A stretch of 49,642 nt of DNA. Origin: Bacteroidota bacterium. Its GTDB lineage: Bacteria; Bacteroidota; Bacteroidia; Bacteroidales; Paludibacteraceae. The stretch spans positions 1 through 49,642 of the forward strand of contig JAFNAU010000001.1 in assembly GCA_017860335.1 (NCBI GenBank), given 5' to 3'. Shown here piece after piece: positions 1 to 8,093 of this stretch. The number at the start of each line of letters is the position of its first letter. The stretch's first letter is position 1. The position numbers and the translations under genes were made by a program. Below the pieces are notes generated by a model that saw only the letters and a list, made by a program, of their open reading frames with translations, searched no databases and was not told the DNA's origin.

Positions 1-14
1 AATGATTATTCTTT

Positions 15-327
15 ATGAAAATAAGAAATCTTTTGCTCTTGTCGGTTTTTATTGGCCTTAACGTATTTGGTCAGATTTAGGGATCGCTTAAATGGGCTTT
101 TATCTCTTTACGTGGACGACAAGACACCGCTTGCTCAACCGTATCAGGTACAGGAAAATGACCGGACACGGACAATCAGTACCATCGGCGATAAATGGAG
201 TTATCTGCAACGCCACAAGTTTGGCGCCAATGCACAACCCTTCTATATCATGCTCGACAACTCTGGTAAACCGCTCAATAAATCCTTTGCATTCGATGAA
301 AATCCCGATCATTTCATACAGGCTTGA
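15..327 (+). pseudogene. Remnant of a DsbD-type thiol:disulfide interchange protein
   Basis: A start codon at 15 opens a 21-residue signal-peptide-like stretch (MKIRNLLLLSVFIGLNVFGQ) that stops at 78-80. In the next frame, from about 82 to the stop at 325-327, the sequence matches the C-terminal thioredoxin-like end of Bacteroidota DsbD: LYVDDKTPL, then GDKWSYLQ, KFGANAQPFYIMLD and a short tail. Family proteins are around 650 to 700 residues, with a DsbD-alpha domain and eight membrane helices between these ends, so about 1.8 kb seems missing and the two ends are out of frame. The intact protein would carry electrons across the inner membrane to periplasmic thiols. The remnant cannot. A terminator follows at 388-447. 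Identification of the C-terminal part is fairly firm; that the signal peptide belongs to the same gene is inferred. Confidence 0.6.
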
Positions 328-387
328 ACAGGAAAATATCGAAAAAAAACATTTGTTGTCAATTTTGTCAGTTAGAAAATAAATTTT

Positions 388-447
388 CCTGCCAAAATGT
401 CCCGATTTCTGCCAAAAATCACTTTCGGACATTCTGGCAGGTTTTTT
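388..447 (+). terminator. Long inverted repeat with T-tract between dsbD remnant and grpE
   Basis: Arms 388-402 and 427-441 (CCTGCCAAAATGTCC and GGACATTCTGGCAGG) pair over 15 bases with one mismatch and are followed by six T. The form fits a rho-independent terminator for the upstream gene. The 24-base loop holds another CTGCCAAAA half-site, so an operator role for the heat-shock genes grpE-dnaJ downstream is also possible. Confidence 0.6.
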
Positions 448-530
448 GTAAGATGAATTATGGCATATTTTTTATGCCCCGATGAAAAGAATATTACATT
501 ACCATAAAAGAATAAAATTTTAAAAACCGG

Positions 531-1100
531 ATGAAAACAAGAAAACATTCTTCAGAAGACGAAAAGATACATGATGAAGTGCCTGTGACGGATACAAATC
601 AGGAAACAGCAATAGAAGAAACAACGGAAAACGAAGCTGCAAAAATTGCCGAAGACCTGGAACAGCTAAATCAGAAATGTGAAGAGTTAAACGACAAAAA
701 CCTTCGCCTGATGGCCGAATTTGACAATTTCCGTAAGCGTACGCTCAAAGAAAAATCAGAACTGATAAAAAATGCCGGAGAAAATATCTTCGTAAACATT
801 TTGCCGTTGGTCGATGATTTCGAAAGGGCTATGAAAGCGATGGGAACCACTGATGATATTGTCGCTGTTAAAGAAGGAATTGATTTGATATATGCCAAAT
901 TTATCGGTTTCCTGGATACAAACGGTGTAAAAGCAATACCCACTGAAAATGAACCGTTCGATGTGGATAAGCATGAAGCTGTTACCATGTTTCCGGCTCC
1001 GTCTGAAGATATGAAGGGAAAAATCATTGATTGTATGACAAAAGGATATACTTTGAATGATAAAGTAATCCGTTTTGCCAAAGTAGTTGTAGGTGAATAA
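531..1100 (+). CDS. grpE: Nucleotide exchange factor GrpE
   Basis: The product of 189 residues is the usual GrpE length. GrpE is a cytosolic homodimer that opens the DnaK nucleotide pocket and releases ADP during the Hsp70 folding cycle. Residues 1-40 are acidic and disordered. Residues 40-85 form the long coiled coil (LNDKNLRLMAEFDNFRKR is the typical family stretch), and the C-terminal beta domain contains the FDVDKHEAV and GYTLNDKVIRFAKVVV signatures. It lies 54 bases upstream of dnaJ on the same strand, the common grpE-dnaJ pair. The gene is intact although both neighbours are broken. Possible heat-shock control through the inverted repeat at 388-441 is inferred only. Confidence 0.95.
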   Translation: MKTRKHSSEDEKIHDEVPVTDTNQETAIEETTENEAAKIAEDLEQLNQKCEELNDKNLRLMAEFDNFRKRTLKEKSELIKNAGENIFVNILPLVDDFERAMKAMGTTDDIVAVKEGIDLIYAKFIGFLDTNGVKAIPTENEPFDVDKHEAVTMFPAPSEDMKGKIIDCMTKGYTLNDKVIRFAKVVVGE

Positions 1101-1154
1101 AATAAAACAATTCAAAGACAGGCGGAAGCTTTTCTTTGATAATAAGATATAAAT

Positions 1155-2171
1155 ATGTCCGGAAAAAGAGATTATTACGAAATATTAGAAGTTTCGAAAT
1201 CAGCCAGTGCTGACGAAATCAAGAAAGCATACCGCAAAAAGGCAATTCAATACCATCCCGACAAAAATCCGGGTGATAAAGTCTCCGAAGAAAAGTTCAA
1301 AGAAGCTGCAGAGGCTTATGAGGTGCTGAGTGATCCGCAAAAACGTCAGCGTTACGATCAGTTCGGACATGCAGGCGTAGGAAGCAGCGCTGCAAGCGGT
1401 GGCGGATTTGGAGGAGGAATGAGCATGGATGATATCTTCTCTCATTTCGGCGATATTTTCGGCGGACACTTTGGTGGTTTCGGTGGCTTCGGAGGTTTTG
1501 GTGGTTCACAACGCAGCGGAGGTCAACGCGTTCGGCGCGGATCTGATTTACGGGTAAAAGTCAAACTTAACCTGGCTGAGATAGCAGCCGGAGTTGAAAA
1601 GAAAATTAAAGTAAAGAAATACGTCAGTTGTCAGCACTGCAACGGTTCTGGAGCAGCTTCCGGTTCAGGAATGTCAACCTGCTCAACCTGTAATGGCAGT
1701 GGCCGGGTAACCCGTGTACAGCAAACCATACTCGGTCAGATGCAGACCTCTTCCGAATGTCCTACATGTGGAGGTGATGGAAAAATTATCCGCGACAAAT
1801 GCGCTCACTGCAACGGCGAAGGGGAAATGCAGCCCGACGTGGCGGAGTTAACGGTGACCTCCTTGTTGTGGTGGAAGAAGAACCACATCCTGAACTGATA
1901 AGAGACGATAACGACCTGATATATAATTTATTGTTGTCGGTGCCGGTGGCAAGTTTGGGCGGGTCGGTTGAGGTGCCAACCTAAGGGATTGCCCAGTGTG
2001 AATCGTTACGGAACGGGTGATTTGCTGGTGAATATCGGGGTTTATATTCCCGAAAATCTCAACAAGGAAGAAAAACAGACCATGGAAAATCTGGCCAGGT
2101 CCAATAACTTTAAGCCAAATGCAAATGCATCAAAAGGTTTTTTCTCACATTTCAGAAATATGTTTGAATAG
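1155..2171 (+). pseudogene. dnaJ: Chaperone DnaJ, disrupted by two internal deletions
   Basis: The gene is readable in three pieces. Piece 1 (1155 to about 1822) has the J domain with the HPD motif, the Gly/Phe-rich linker, and four CxxCxGxG zinc motifs. Piece 2 (about 1823-1981, another frame) begins at GNAARRGGVNGDL and ends at SVEVPT. Piece 3 (about 1983-2171, the first frame again) begins at KGLPSVNRYGTGDL and runs to the normal end. Compared with the family, roughly 28 residues are missing at the first join (the stretch around VTVNIPAGV) and about 22 at the second (around KIEPGTQPGKVLRL). Piece 1 alone ends at 1898 after an out-of-frame tail. Such a product keeps the J domain but lacks the client-binding C-terminal domains. 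If real, this cell lacks a full DnaJ from this locus; assembly error is the alternative. Confidence 0.85.
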
Positions 2172-2208
2172 AAGCAAATACTCTAAATAATGCTCATAAG
2201 AATGAAGG

Positions 2209-2246
2209 CATCTTCGATTCCACATGGAATCGGGGATGTTTTTTTT
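2209..2246 (+). terminator. Rho-independent terminator after dnaJ
   Basis: The stem pairs 2209-2222 with 2225-2238 (14 pairs counting two T-G wobbles) and is followed by eight T at 2239-2246. Confidence 0.8.
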
Positions 2247-2291
2247 AAAAGGAATCTGGTTCAACCGATGCAGACTACCATAATTATTCTG

Positions 2292-2299
2292 TATTTTTG
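2292..2299 (+). promoter_or_regulatory. Bacteroidota -7 box (TATTTTTG) for the MG2-type gene
   Basis: The box matches TAnnTTTG and sits 28 bases before the ATG at 2327. It overlaps an in-frame ATG at 2297, which argues that the upstream ATG is not the start. No clear -33 TTTG is present. Confidence 0.45.
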
Positions 2300-2326
2300 G
2301 AACTTAAATGCTCAATACCAAATTCA

Positions 2327-4791
2327 ATGAAAGTCAGATGTGTACTGTTTCTCCTTGTGTTGTCGCTGTTTTTTGGATCAAAACTTCAGGCGCAGGATTC
2401 TACGGAAGTAAAAAAAATAAGTTCATTCATGCAGAAATACATCCGGTTTTCAGATGATTATCCACAGGAAAAAGTATACCTGCATTTCGACAATACTTCC
2501 TACTACCTGGGCGAAACAATGTGGTTCAAAGCGTATGTTGTCCGTTCCGACCGCCAGTCGCTGAGCATCCTGAGCCGTGTGCTGTATGTGGAATTGATCA
2601 ACCCCGAAGGATATGTGATTGAAACCAAAAAACTGAAAATAGAAAAAGGACAATGCAACGGAAGTTTCAACCTGGCAGCCACCAATTATTCCGGTTATTT
2701 CGAAGTCAGAGCCTATACCCGTTATATGCTTAATTTTTTCGAAGACAACTATTTTTCGAGAATATTTCCAATTTTCGATAAACCCGAAACCGAAGGACAA
2801 TACGTTACAAAAATAACAGAGCGACCCCGAAATCAGAGAATTCTGGTCAAACGTCCGGAAGTGAAGAATAAAAATAAGCTGATGCTTACGTTTTATCCCG
2901 AAGGAGGCAGTCTGGTTAGCGGGTTGAACTCAAAAGTGGCCTTCAAAGCAACAGATCAAAACGGGCAAAACGCGGTAATAATGGGTGACATTTACAACAG
3001 TAAAAACCGGAAAGTAGGTGAGTTAAATACCGAATACCTCGGCATGGGCGCATTTATCATCCAGCCAGACAGTAATGTAACCAAAGCCAAAGTTATTTTT
3101 AACAACGACGAATACTCTTTTTATTTGCCTCAGCCCCTTAAAGAAGGATGTGTCATGAATATCAACTCATCAGATTCTGTAACACTGAAAATAACCATAC
3201 AGAAAACTCCACATTTCGCTTCCGGGCAACTCGGGTTGTCCGTTACATGCCGAGGCAGACTTTATCTGATCCAGAATATTGATTTTGGCCAGGGAAATGC
3301 AGTCAGTCTGAATGTTCCGAAAAAAATGATTCCATCCGGGGTGTCACAGGTTACACTTTTCGATACAAAAGGTGAAGTGCTGAGTGAAAGACTTGTTTTT
3401 GTCAATCACCGGAGTAACCTGAAAATTGATATGACGGCCAATAAAGCCAGCTTTCAGCCATACGATAAGGTGGAGATGAATTTCAGGGTGACCGATAAAT
3501 TGGATCGTCCGCTTCCGCTGACATTTTCACTGGCGGTAAGAGACAATGCAACCTGCTCTTGTCTTCCGAGTTACGGGGATACATTGAAAATCCCGGGTAT
3601 TATTTCGAATCGAACACCGCAAGTCGCAAACAAGCCCTTGAACTCTTACTGCTCACGCAGGGATGGCGCAAGTATGACTGGAAAACAATGACCGGTGTAA
3701 CACCATTCAATCCGCAACATCCGCTCGAAAAAGAACTGGCTGCCGAAGGTAAAATAACCTCCGGCCGTTTTGGATTTGAAATGAAGGATTTTAACGGCGA
3801 GGGTAAATTGATATTGCGCTCGAAAATTAATGATAGGCAGAAAGAGACCAATATCATGCTCGATCGTAATTTCAGTCCGGGTCTGAAACCCTACAGTTTC
3901 AATGAACTGAATTTTACAGATTATTTCAAAATAAATCAGAATGGTGATAATGAAACATTCAGTACCATTCCGAATGAACTTCTGGAGGATAGCGTACTGA
4001 GAAAACTTTCCATGTCTGAAAAAATTCACGTGCTGGAAGAATTGGTGGTTACTGAAAAACGAAAACCGGTCAAAGTCAGCGTGAAATATAATGTATCCGG
4101 TGAAATGGATAAAATAAAGGATACCGGTGACTGGGAACCGGCGAGTGTCGAAGGATTTCTGGAAAAGCTGAATCAGTATTTTTCATACAAAACCGACAGT
4201 AACGGTTCTAAATTCACCTATAAAGGCAAAGGGGTTTATTTTGTCAGAGACGATTCTCCCGATTTGGTAGCTGCAGATATTGCCGAATTGATGAACAAAT
4301 CGACAGCCGATATGGTTGCAACCGAAAACACAACTTCAACGACTGAAAGCAATACTTCCACCAACTCCACGAGTGACAATCAGGCATTTGTACAGATGCC
4401 GCGATTTGACGAAATAGAGTCTATCAATATCATAGAGGATTATGGCAGTATAATTAAACTCTTTAACGGAGATCCCAAATACGACCCTACTTCAGTCTGT
4501 GTTGCTGTGATGCATATCAAGAAAAAATACCAGGAAGAACCAGCCGGAATACGCAATACAACATTCATGGGGTATTCATATCCCAAAGAATTCTACAGCC
4601 CGTATTATGAACAGGGTATTGTTCCTGATCCGAAAGACTATCGGCGAACGATTTACTGGAATCCCGATGTGAAAACCGACAATCAGGGTCAGGCAACGGT
4701 TAGTTTTTACAACAACAGTACGTGCCGCAGCATGAATGTCAGTGCCGAAACCGTTACAGAAAATGGGATAATAGGTGTGATGAACAAGTAA
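2327..4791 (+). pseudogene. MG2/TonB-plug-type outer surface protein, broken near position 3553
   Basis: The start at 2327 gives a Sec signal peptide (MKVRCVLFLLVLSLFFGSKLQAQ region). The first part then shows the alpha-2-macroglobulin MG2-like domain (ENVYLHFDNTSYYLGETMWFKAYV-type stretch near residues 45-75) as found in large Bacteroidota plug-domain proteins of about 850-900 residues. The frame holds until about 3553 (after SLAVRDNAT), then continues in another frame as LLLSSELRGYIENPGYYFE to 4791. In relatives some 12-20 residues lie between these two stretches, so a deletion of several tens of bases with frame loss is likely. The C-terminal part has the family ending, in which the MHIKKK region is followed by an Ig-like fold. 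A role at the outer membrane is presumed; the specific function is unknown. A fragment of 455 residues would be made. Confidence 0.7.
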
Positions 4792-4803
4792 AATAAGGAA
4801 TAC

Positions 4804-4841
4804 AAAAAAAGTCTCCGGAAGAGAATTCGGAGACTTTTTTT
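4804..4841. terminator. Bidirectional terminator between the MG2-type gene and ppk2
   Basis: The perfect stem 4804-4817/4828-4841 has an A-run on its left and a T-run on its right, so it can end transcription from both converging genes. Confidence 0.85.
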
Positions 4842-4866
4842 GTATAGAACGGTTACTAATGTAGCT

Positions 4867-5745
4867 TCAGTCTTTTTCGTTTAGTAATAATATCCGGGCT
4901 TTCTCGAGTTCTTCAGCCGATTCACCTGCAGGATATCTGAGTTCAAGACTTTTAAGTTTTTCAACAATAATTTCGCCGATTGCGACCCGCGCAAAGAATT
5001 TTTTATCAGCCGGAATAACGTACCACGGAGCATAATCGGTAGAAGTTTTTTCCAGCATTTCTTCATAAGCTTTTTGATATTCGTCCCACTGGGCACGTGC
5101 TGACAGATCAGCCGAACTGAATTTCCAGTTTTTTTTCTTTTCTTCCAGACGTGCCAGAAGCCTGTCTTTTTGTTCCTCTTTCGACAGGTTCAGAAAAAAC
5201 TTCAGGATATGAGTCCCGTTTTGATATATATGTTTTTCAAAGTTGTTGATTTGTTCGTAGCGTTCATTCCAGAATTTTTTGTCAGCTTTTTCCGGTTTAT
5301 CAAGTCCCGGTATGTTTTCTGCCATCAGAAACTCAGGATTAACCTTTGTGGCCAACACATTTTCGTAGTGCGAACGATTGAAGATTTCAATCATCCCGCG
5401 TTCGGGCAGATCTTTGTAATGACGCCACAAATAATCGTGATCCAGCTCTTCTTTCGACGGAACTTTGTAACAATGCACCCGGCAACTTTGCGGGTTTAAC
5501 CCGGACATTACATGACGTATGACACCATCTTTTCCGGCAGCATCGGGGGCCTGAAGTATTATCAGCAGCGAGTAACGGTTGTCTGCCCAGAATTTTTCCT
5601 GAAAATCGGCCAGTTCTTCAATATTCTTAACTAGTTTCTTTCTTCCCTTTTTCTTGTTAAGACCTGCAGAAAAGCTTGTGCCCTGTTCTTTAAGTTTTAG
5701 TCTGCTTCCCGGTTTAACTAAAAAGTCCTCTGTTTTGAAATCCAT
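4867..5745 (-). CDS. PPK2-family polyphosphate:nucleotide phosphotransferase
   Basis: The 292-residue product transfers phosphate between inorganic polyphosphate and nucleotides in the cytosol, thereby linking polyphosphate stores to nucleotide pools. The Walker A segment APDAAGKDG is at residues 66-74, and the conserved FNRSHYENV (122-130) forms the second PPK2 signature, with Arg124 and Glu128 expected at the active site. The lid region (KKKNWKFSSADL) and the downstream WDEYQKAYEEML stretch are typical. Length agrees with one-domain PPK2 proteins of the PPK2_rel_1 type. Whether it prefers AMP or ADP as acceptor cannot be told here. A TATATTTG box on the minus strand (5799-5806) lies about 54 bases upstream of the start. 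Confidence 0.9.
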   Translation of the reverse strand: MDFKTEDFLVKPGSRLKLKEQGTSFSAGLNKKKGRKKLVKNIEELADFQEKFWADNRYSLLIILQAPDAAGKDGVIRHVMSGLNPQSCRVHCYKVPSKEELDHDYLWRHYKDLPERGMIEIFNRSHYENVLATKVNPEFLMAENIPGLDKPEKADKKFWNERYEQINNFEKHIYQNGTHILKFFLNLSKEEQKDRLLARLEEKKKNWKFSSADLSARAQWDEYQKAYEEMLEKTSTDYAPWYVIPADKKFFARVAIGEIIVEKLKSLELRYPAGESAEELEKARILLLNEKD

Positions 5746-6156
5746 TTTTATCTATAATTAAAGGTTTCGCTAATAAATATATTTTAAGGAAACAAATACA
5801 AATATAAGAAAGTTCAATAAAAAAAAGTACAATTGTCAGAAATTTTGTTCGTGTTTTCTGGAAATATGAAAATATTTTTTTATTCATTTTCGACTAGTTT
5901 TACATGATATGTGTTATTCTTAGAGTATTTTTTTTGTAAAATAAATATTTATATAAAATTAATGTTTCAGAATGTAAATACAGGATGTAAAAGACGAATC
6001 TGATTAAAGAAAAATTTCTCTATTATTATTTTTTTATTCGGAAAAAACTTCAGAAATTTGAACAAAATTAGAAACTGAATGATATAGCATTCTATGTTAT
6101 CAGAATGAGGTTATAATCAAAAAATCTTCTATATTCATCAAACTTATTGCTTATCT
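5746..6156. other. AT-rich intergenic region between ppk2 and the carboxyltransferase gene
   Basis: The 411 bases separate two divergent genes. A minus-strand -7 box (CAAATATA at 5799-5806, read TATATTTG) serves ppk2. The rest is very AT-rich with long A and T runs. I see no ORF, repeat or RNA structure, and no convincing TAnnTTTG box for the plus-strand gene. Confidence 0.5.
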
Positions 6157-7914
6157 ATGAAAGAAATAAAATTTAGCTTGGTCTATCGGGATATGTGGCA
6201 GTCGAGTGGAAAATATGTTCCCAGAATTGACCAATTGCAAAAAATCGCACCGGTAATCATCGATATGGGTTGCTTTGCCCGTGTAGAAACTAATGGAGGT
6301 GCCTCCGAACAGGTTAATCTGCTATACGGAGAAAATCCAAATCCATCCGTTCGTACGTTCACAAAACCTTTTAATGAAGTCGGGATTCAGACACATATGC
6401 TCGACCGCGGTCTGAATGGTATTCGTATGAATCCTGTACCTGCCGATGTACGTCAGCTCATGTACAAAGTGAAAAAAGCACAGGGTGTTGATATTACCCG
6501 TATTTTCTGCGGCCTGAATGATGTGCGGAATATTGCTCTTTCAATCAAATATGCCAAAGCTGCCGGTATGATTGCTCAGGCAGCGATGTGTATCACATAC
6601 TCCGAAGTCCATAATGTTGAGTATTATGTTAATATGGCAGAACAGCTGATTGCCGAAGGTGCTGACGAAATCTGTCTCAAGGATATGGCCGGTATCGGTC
6701 GCCCCGATATGCTTGGAAAAATTGTAAAAGCCATTAAAACTTCCCATCCCGAAATTCCAATTCAATATCACGGACATTCAGGACCTGGTTTCTCGGTTGC
6801 TTCAATGCTTGAAGTGGCAAAAGCAGGAGTTGATTACCTCGATGTTGCTATGGAACCACTTTCGTGGGGTATGGTTCATCCCGATGTAATCACCATTCAG
6901 GCTATGCTTAAAGATGCTGGATTTAAAGTACCCGAGATCAATATGAAAGCTTATATGGAAGCACGCCGCCTGACCCAAAGTTTTGTGGACGATTTCCTGG
7001 GATATTTCATCGACGAAAGAAACAAATACATGACTTCCCTGCTCATCGGTTGCGGTCTGCCGGGCGGTATGATGGGCTCGCTCATGGCCGACCTCAAAGG
7101 CGTACATGCAGGTATCAATACCTATCTGAAAAATAATAACAAGCCCGAACTTTCGACAGACGAGATGCTGGTTATGCTTTTCGATGAAGTGGGATATATC
7201 TGGCCTAAACTCGGAAATCCACCCCTGGTAACTCCTTATAGCCAGTATGTGAAGAATATCGCGCTCATGAATGTGATGGCTATGATCAAGGGTCAGCCAC
7301 GCTGGGGTATGATTGATAAAAACTCCTGGGATATGATCTTGGGTAAAGCCGGAAAATTGCCCGGAAAACTCGATCCGGAAATTATCGAACTGGCTAAAAA
7401 GAACAACTACGAATTCTTCGAAGGCAATCCGCAGGACAATTATCCCGACGAACTTCCGAAATTCATCAAAGAAATGGAAAAACTTGGATGGGACAGAGGT
7501 CAGGACGACGAAGAACTCTTCGAATTTGCGATGCACGAAAAACAGTACCGTGATTTCAAATCCGGAATGGCAAAAGAACGTTTTGATAAAGAACTCGAAG
7601 CTGCTATCAAGGAAAAATATGCTCAAAGTGAAGTTCAAATACCGGATATCCGCGCTCTCAAATATCCGAATGCAGAACCTGTGGTTTCGACCGTTTCGGG
7701 TCGCCTTCTCTGGGAACTCGATTTTAATGAAGTATCGATTGAACCTCCTCATGGAAAACATTTCAAACAATTTGACATGATTTGTGCTATACAGACGAAT
7801 TATGGTGTGGAACCAATCGGAAGTTTCTGCAATGGCCGTATTGTCGGAGTAGTCAAAAATCAGGGTGATCTGGTTCGAAAAGGCGAAGCACTCGCTTATA
7901 TAGAAAAGGACTGA
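6157..7914 (+). CDS. Biotin-dependent carboxyltransferase subunit (oxaloacetate decarboxylase alpha / PycB type)
   Basis: The product has 585 residues. Residues 1-290 form the TIM-barrel carboxyltransferase domain that moves carboxylate between oxaloacetate or pyruvate and biotin. Visible metal and active-site elements are YRDMWQS (Asp12, Gln15), the lysine expected to be carbamylated in LKDMAG (Lys175), and HGHSGPG (His205, His207). Residues 300-470 match the conserved PYC_OADA domain. The C-terminal end (about 540-585) looks like the first half of a biotinyl barrel (GRIVGVVKNQGDLVRKGEALAYIE) and stops where the biotin-bearing AMKM hairpin should begin, so it has no biotinylation lysine and must use a separate carrier, such as the one at 17645-18094. 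It is a single-gene unit with its own terminator. Pyruvate carboxylase or decarboxylase direction cannot be decided. Confidence 0.85.
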   Translation: MKEIKFSLVYRDMWQSSGKYVPRIDQLQKIAPVIIDMGCFARVETNGGASEQVNLLYGENPNPSVRTFTKPFNEVGIQTHMLDRGLNGIRMNPVPADVRQLMYKVKKAQGVDITRIFCGLNDVRNIALSIKYAKAAGMIAQAAMCITYSEVHNVEYYVNMAEQLIAEGADEICLKDMAGIGRPDMLGKIVKAIKTSHPEIPIQYHGHSGPGFSVASMLEVAKAGVDYLDVAMEPLSWGMVHPDVITIQAMLKDAGFKVPEINMKAYMEARRLTQSFVDDFLGYFIDERNKYMTSLLIGCGLPGGMMGSLMADLKGVHAGINTYLKNNNKPELSTDEMLVMLFDEVGYIWPKLGNPPLVTPYSQYVKNIALMNVMAMIKGQPRWGMIDKNSWDMILGKAGKLPGKLDPEIIELAKKNNYEFFEGNPQDNYPDELPKFIKEMEKLGWDRGQDDEELFEFAMHEKQYRDFKSGMAKERFDKELEAAIKEKYAQSEVQIPDIRALKYPNAEPVVSTVSGRLLWELDFNEVSIEPPHGKHFKQFDMICAIQTNYGVEPIGSFCNGRIVGVVKNQGDLVRKGEALAYIEKD

Positions 7915-7937
7915 TTGAAAAATAATTCATAAGCAAC

Positions 7938-7981
7938 AAAAAAAGAATGGAAATCGCATCTGGTTTTCATTCTTTTTTTTG
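7938..7981 (+). terminator. Rho-independent terminator after the carboxyltransferase gene
   Basis: The stem pairs 7938-7953 with 7964-7979 (one G-T wobble) and its right arm ends in a run of eight T. Confidence 0.85.
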
Positions 7982-8011
7982 TGTAATGTCAGCTAATTCT
8001 GATAAAAATCA

Positions 8012-8019
8012 TATATTTG
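8012..8019 (+). promoter_or_regulatory. Bacteroidota -7 box (TATATTTG) for the permease gene
   Basis: The match to TAnnTTTG is full and it lies 75 bases before the ATG at 8094. The -33 part is weak. Confidence 0.45.
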
Positions 8020-8093
8020 TACCCTTTAGCGGATAAAAAGCAAAAAATGTTTCCGAAAATGCAACAAAATGTTTTATTTAATAGTAAGAATGT

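Noticed and set aside
1390..1512. Gly/Phe-coding tandem-like repeats in dnaJ
   Set aside because: They are the normal Gly/Phe-rich linker of DnaJ proteins, not a mobile or CRISPR-like repeat.
6802..7770. Minus-strand ORF of 322 codons inside the carboxyltransferase gene
   Set aside because: The sense strand encodes a complete conserved enzyme; the antisense frame is rich in Phe, His and Ile and shows no family motif, as expected of a shadow frame.
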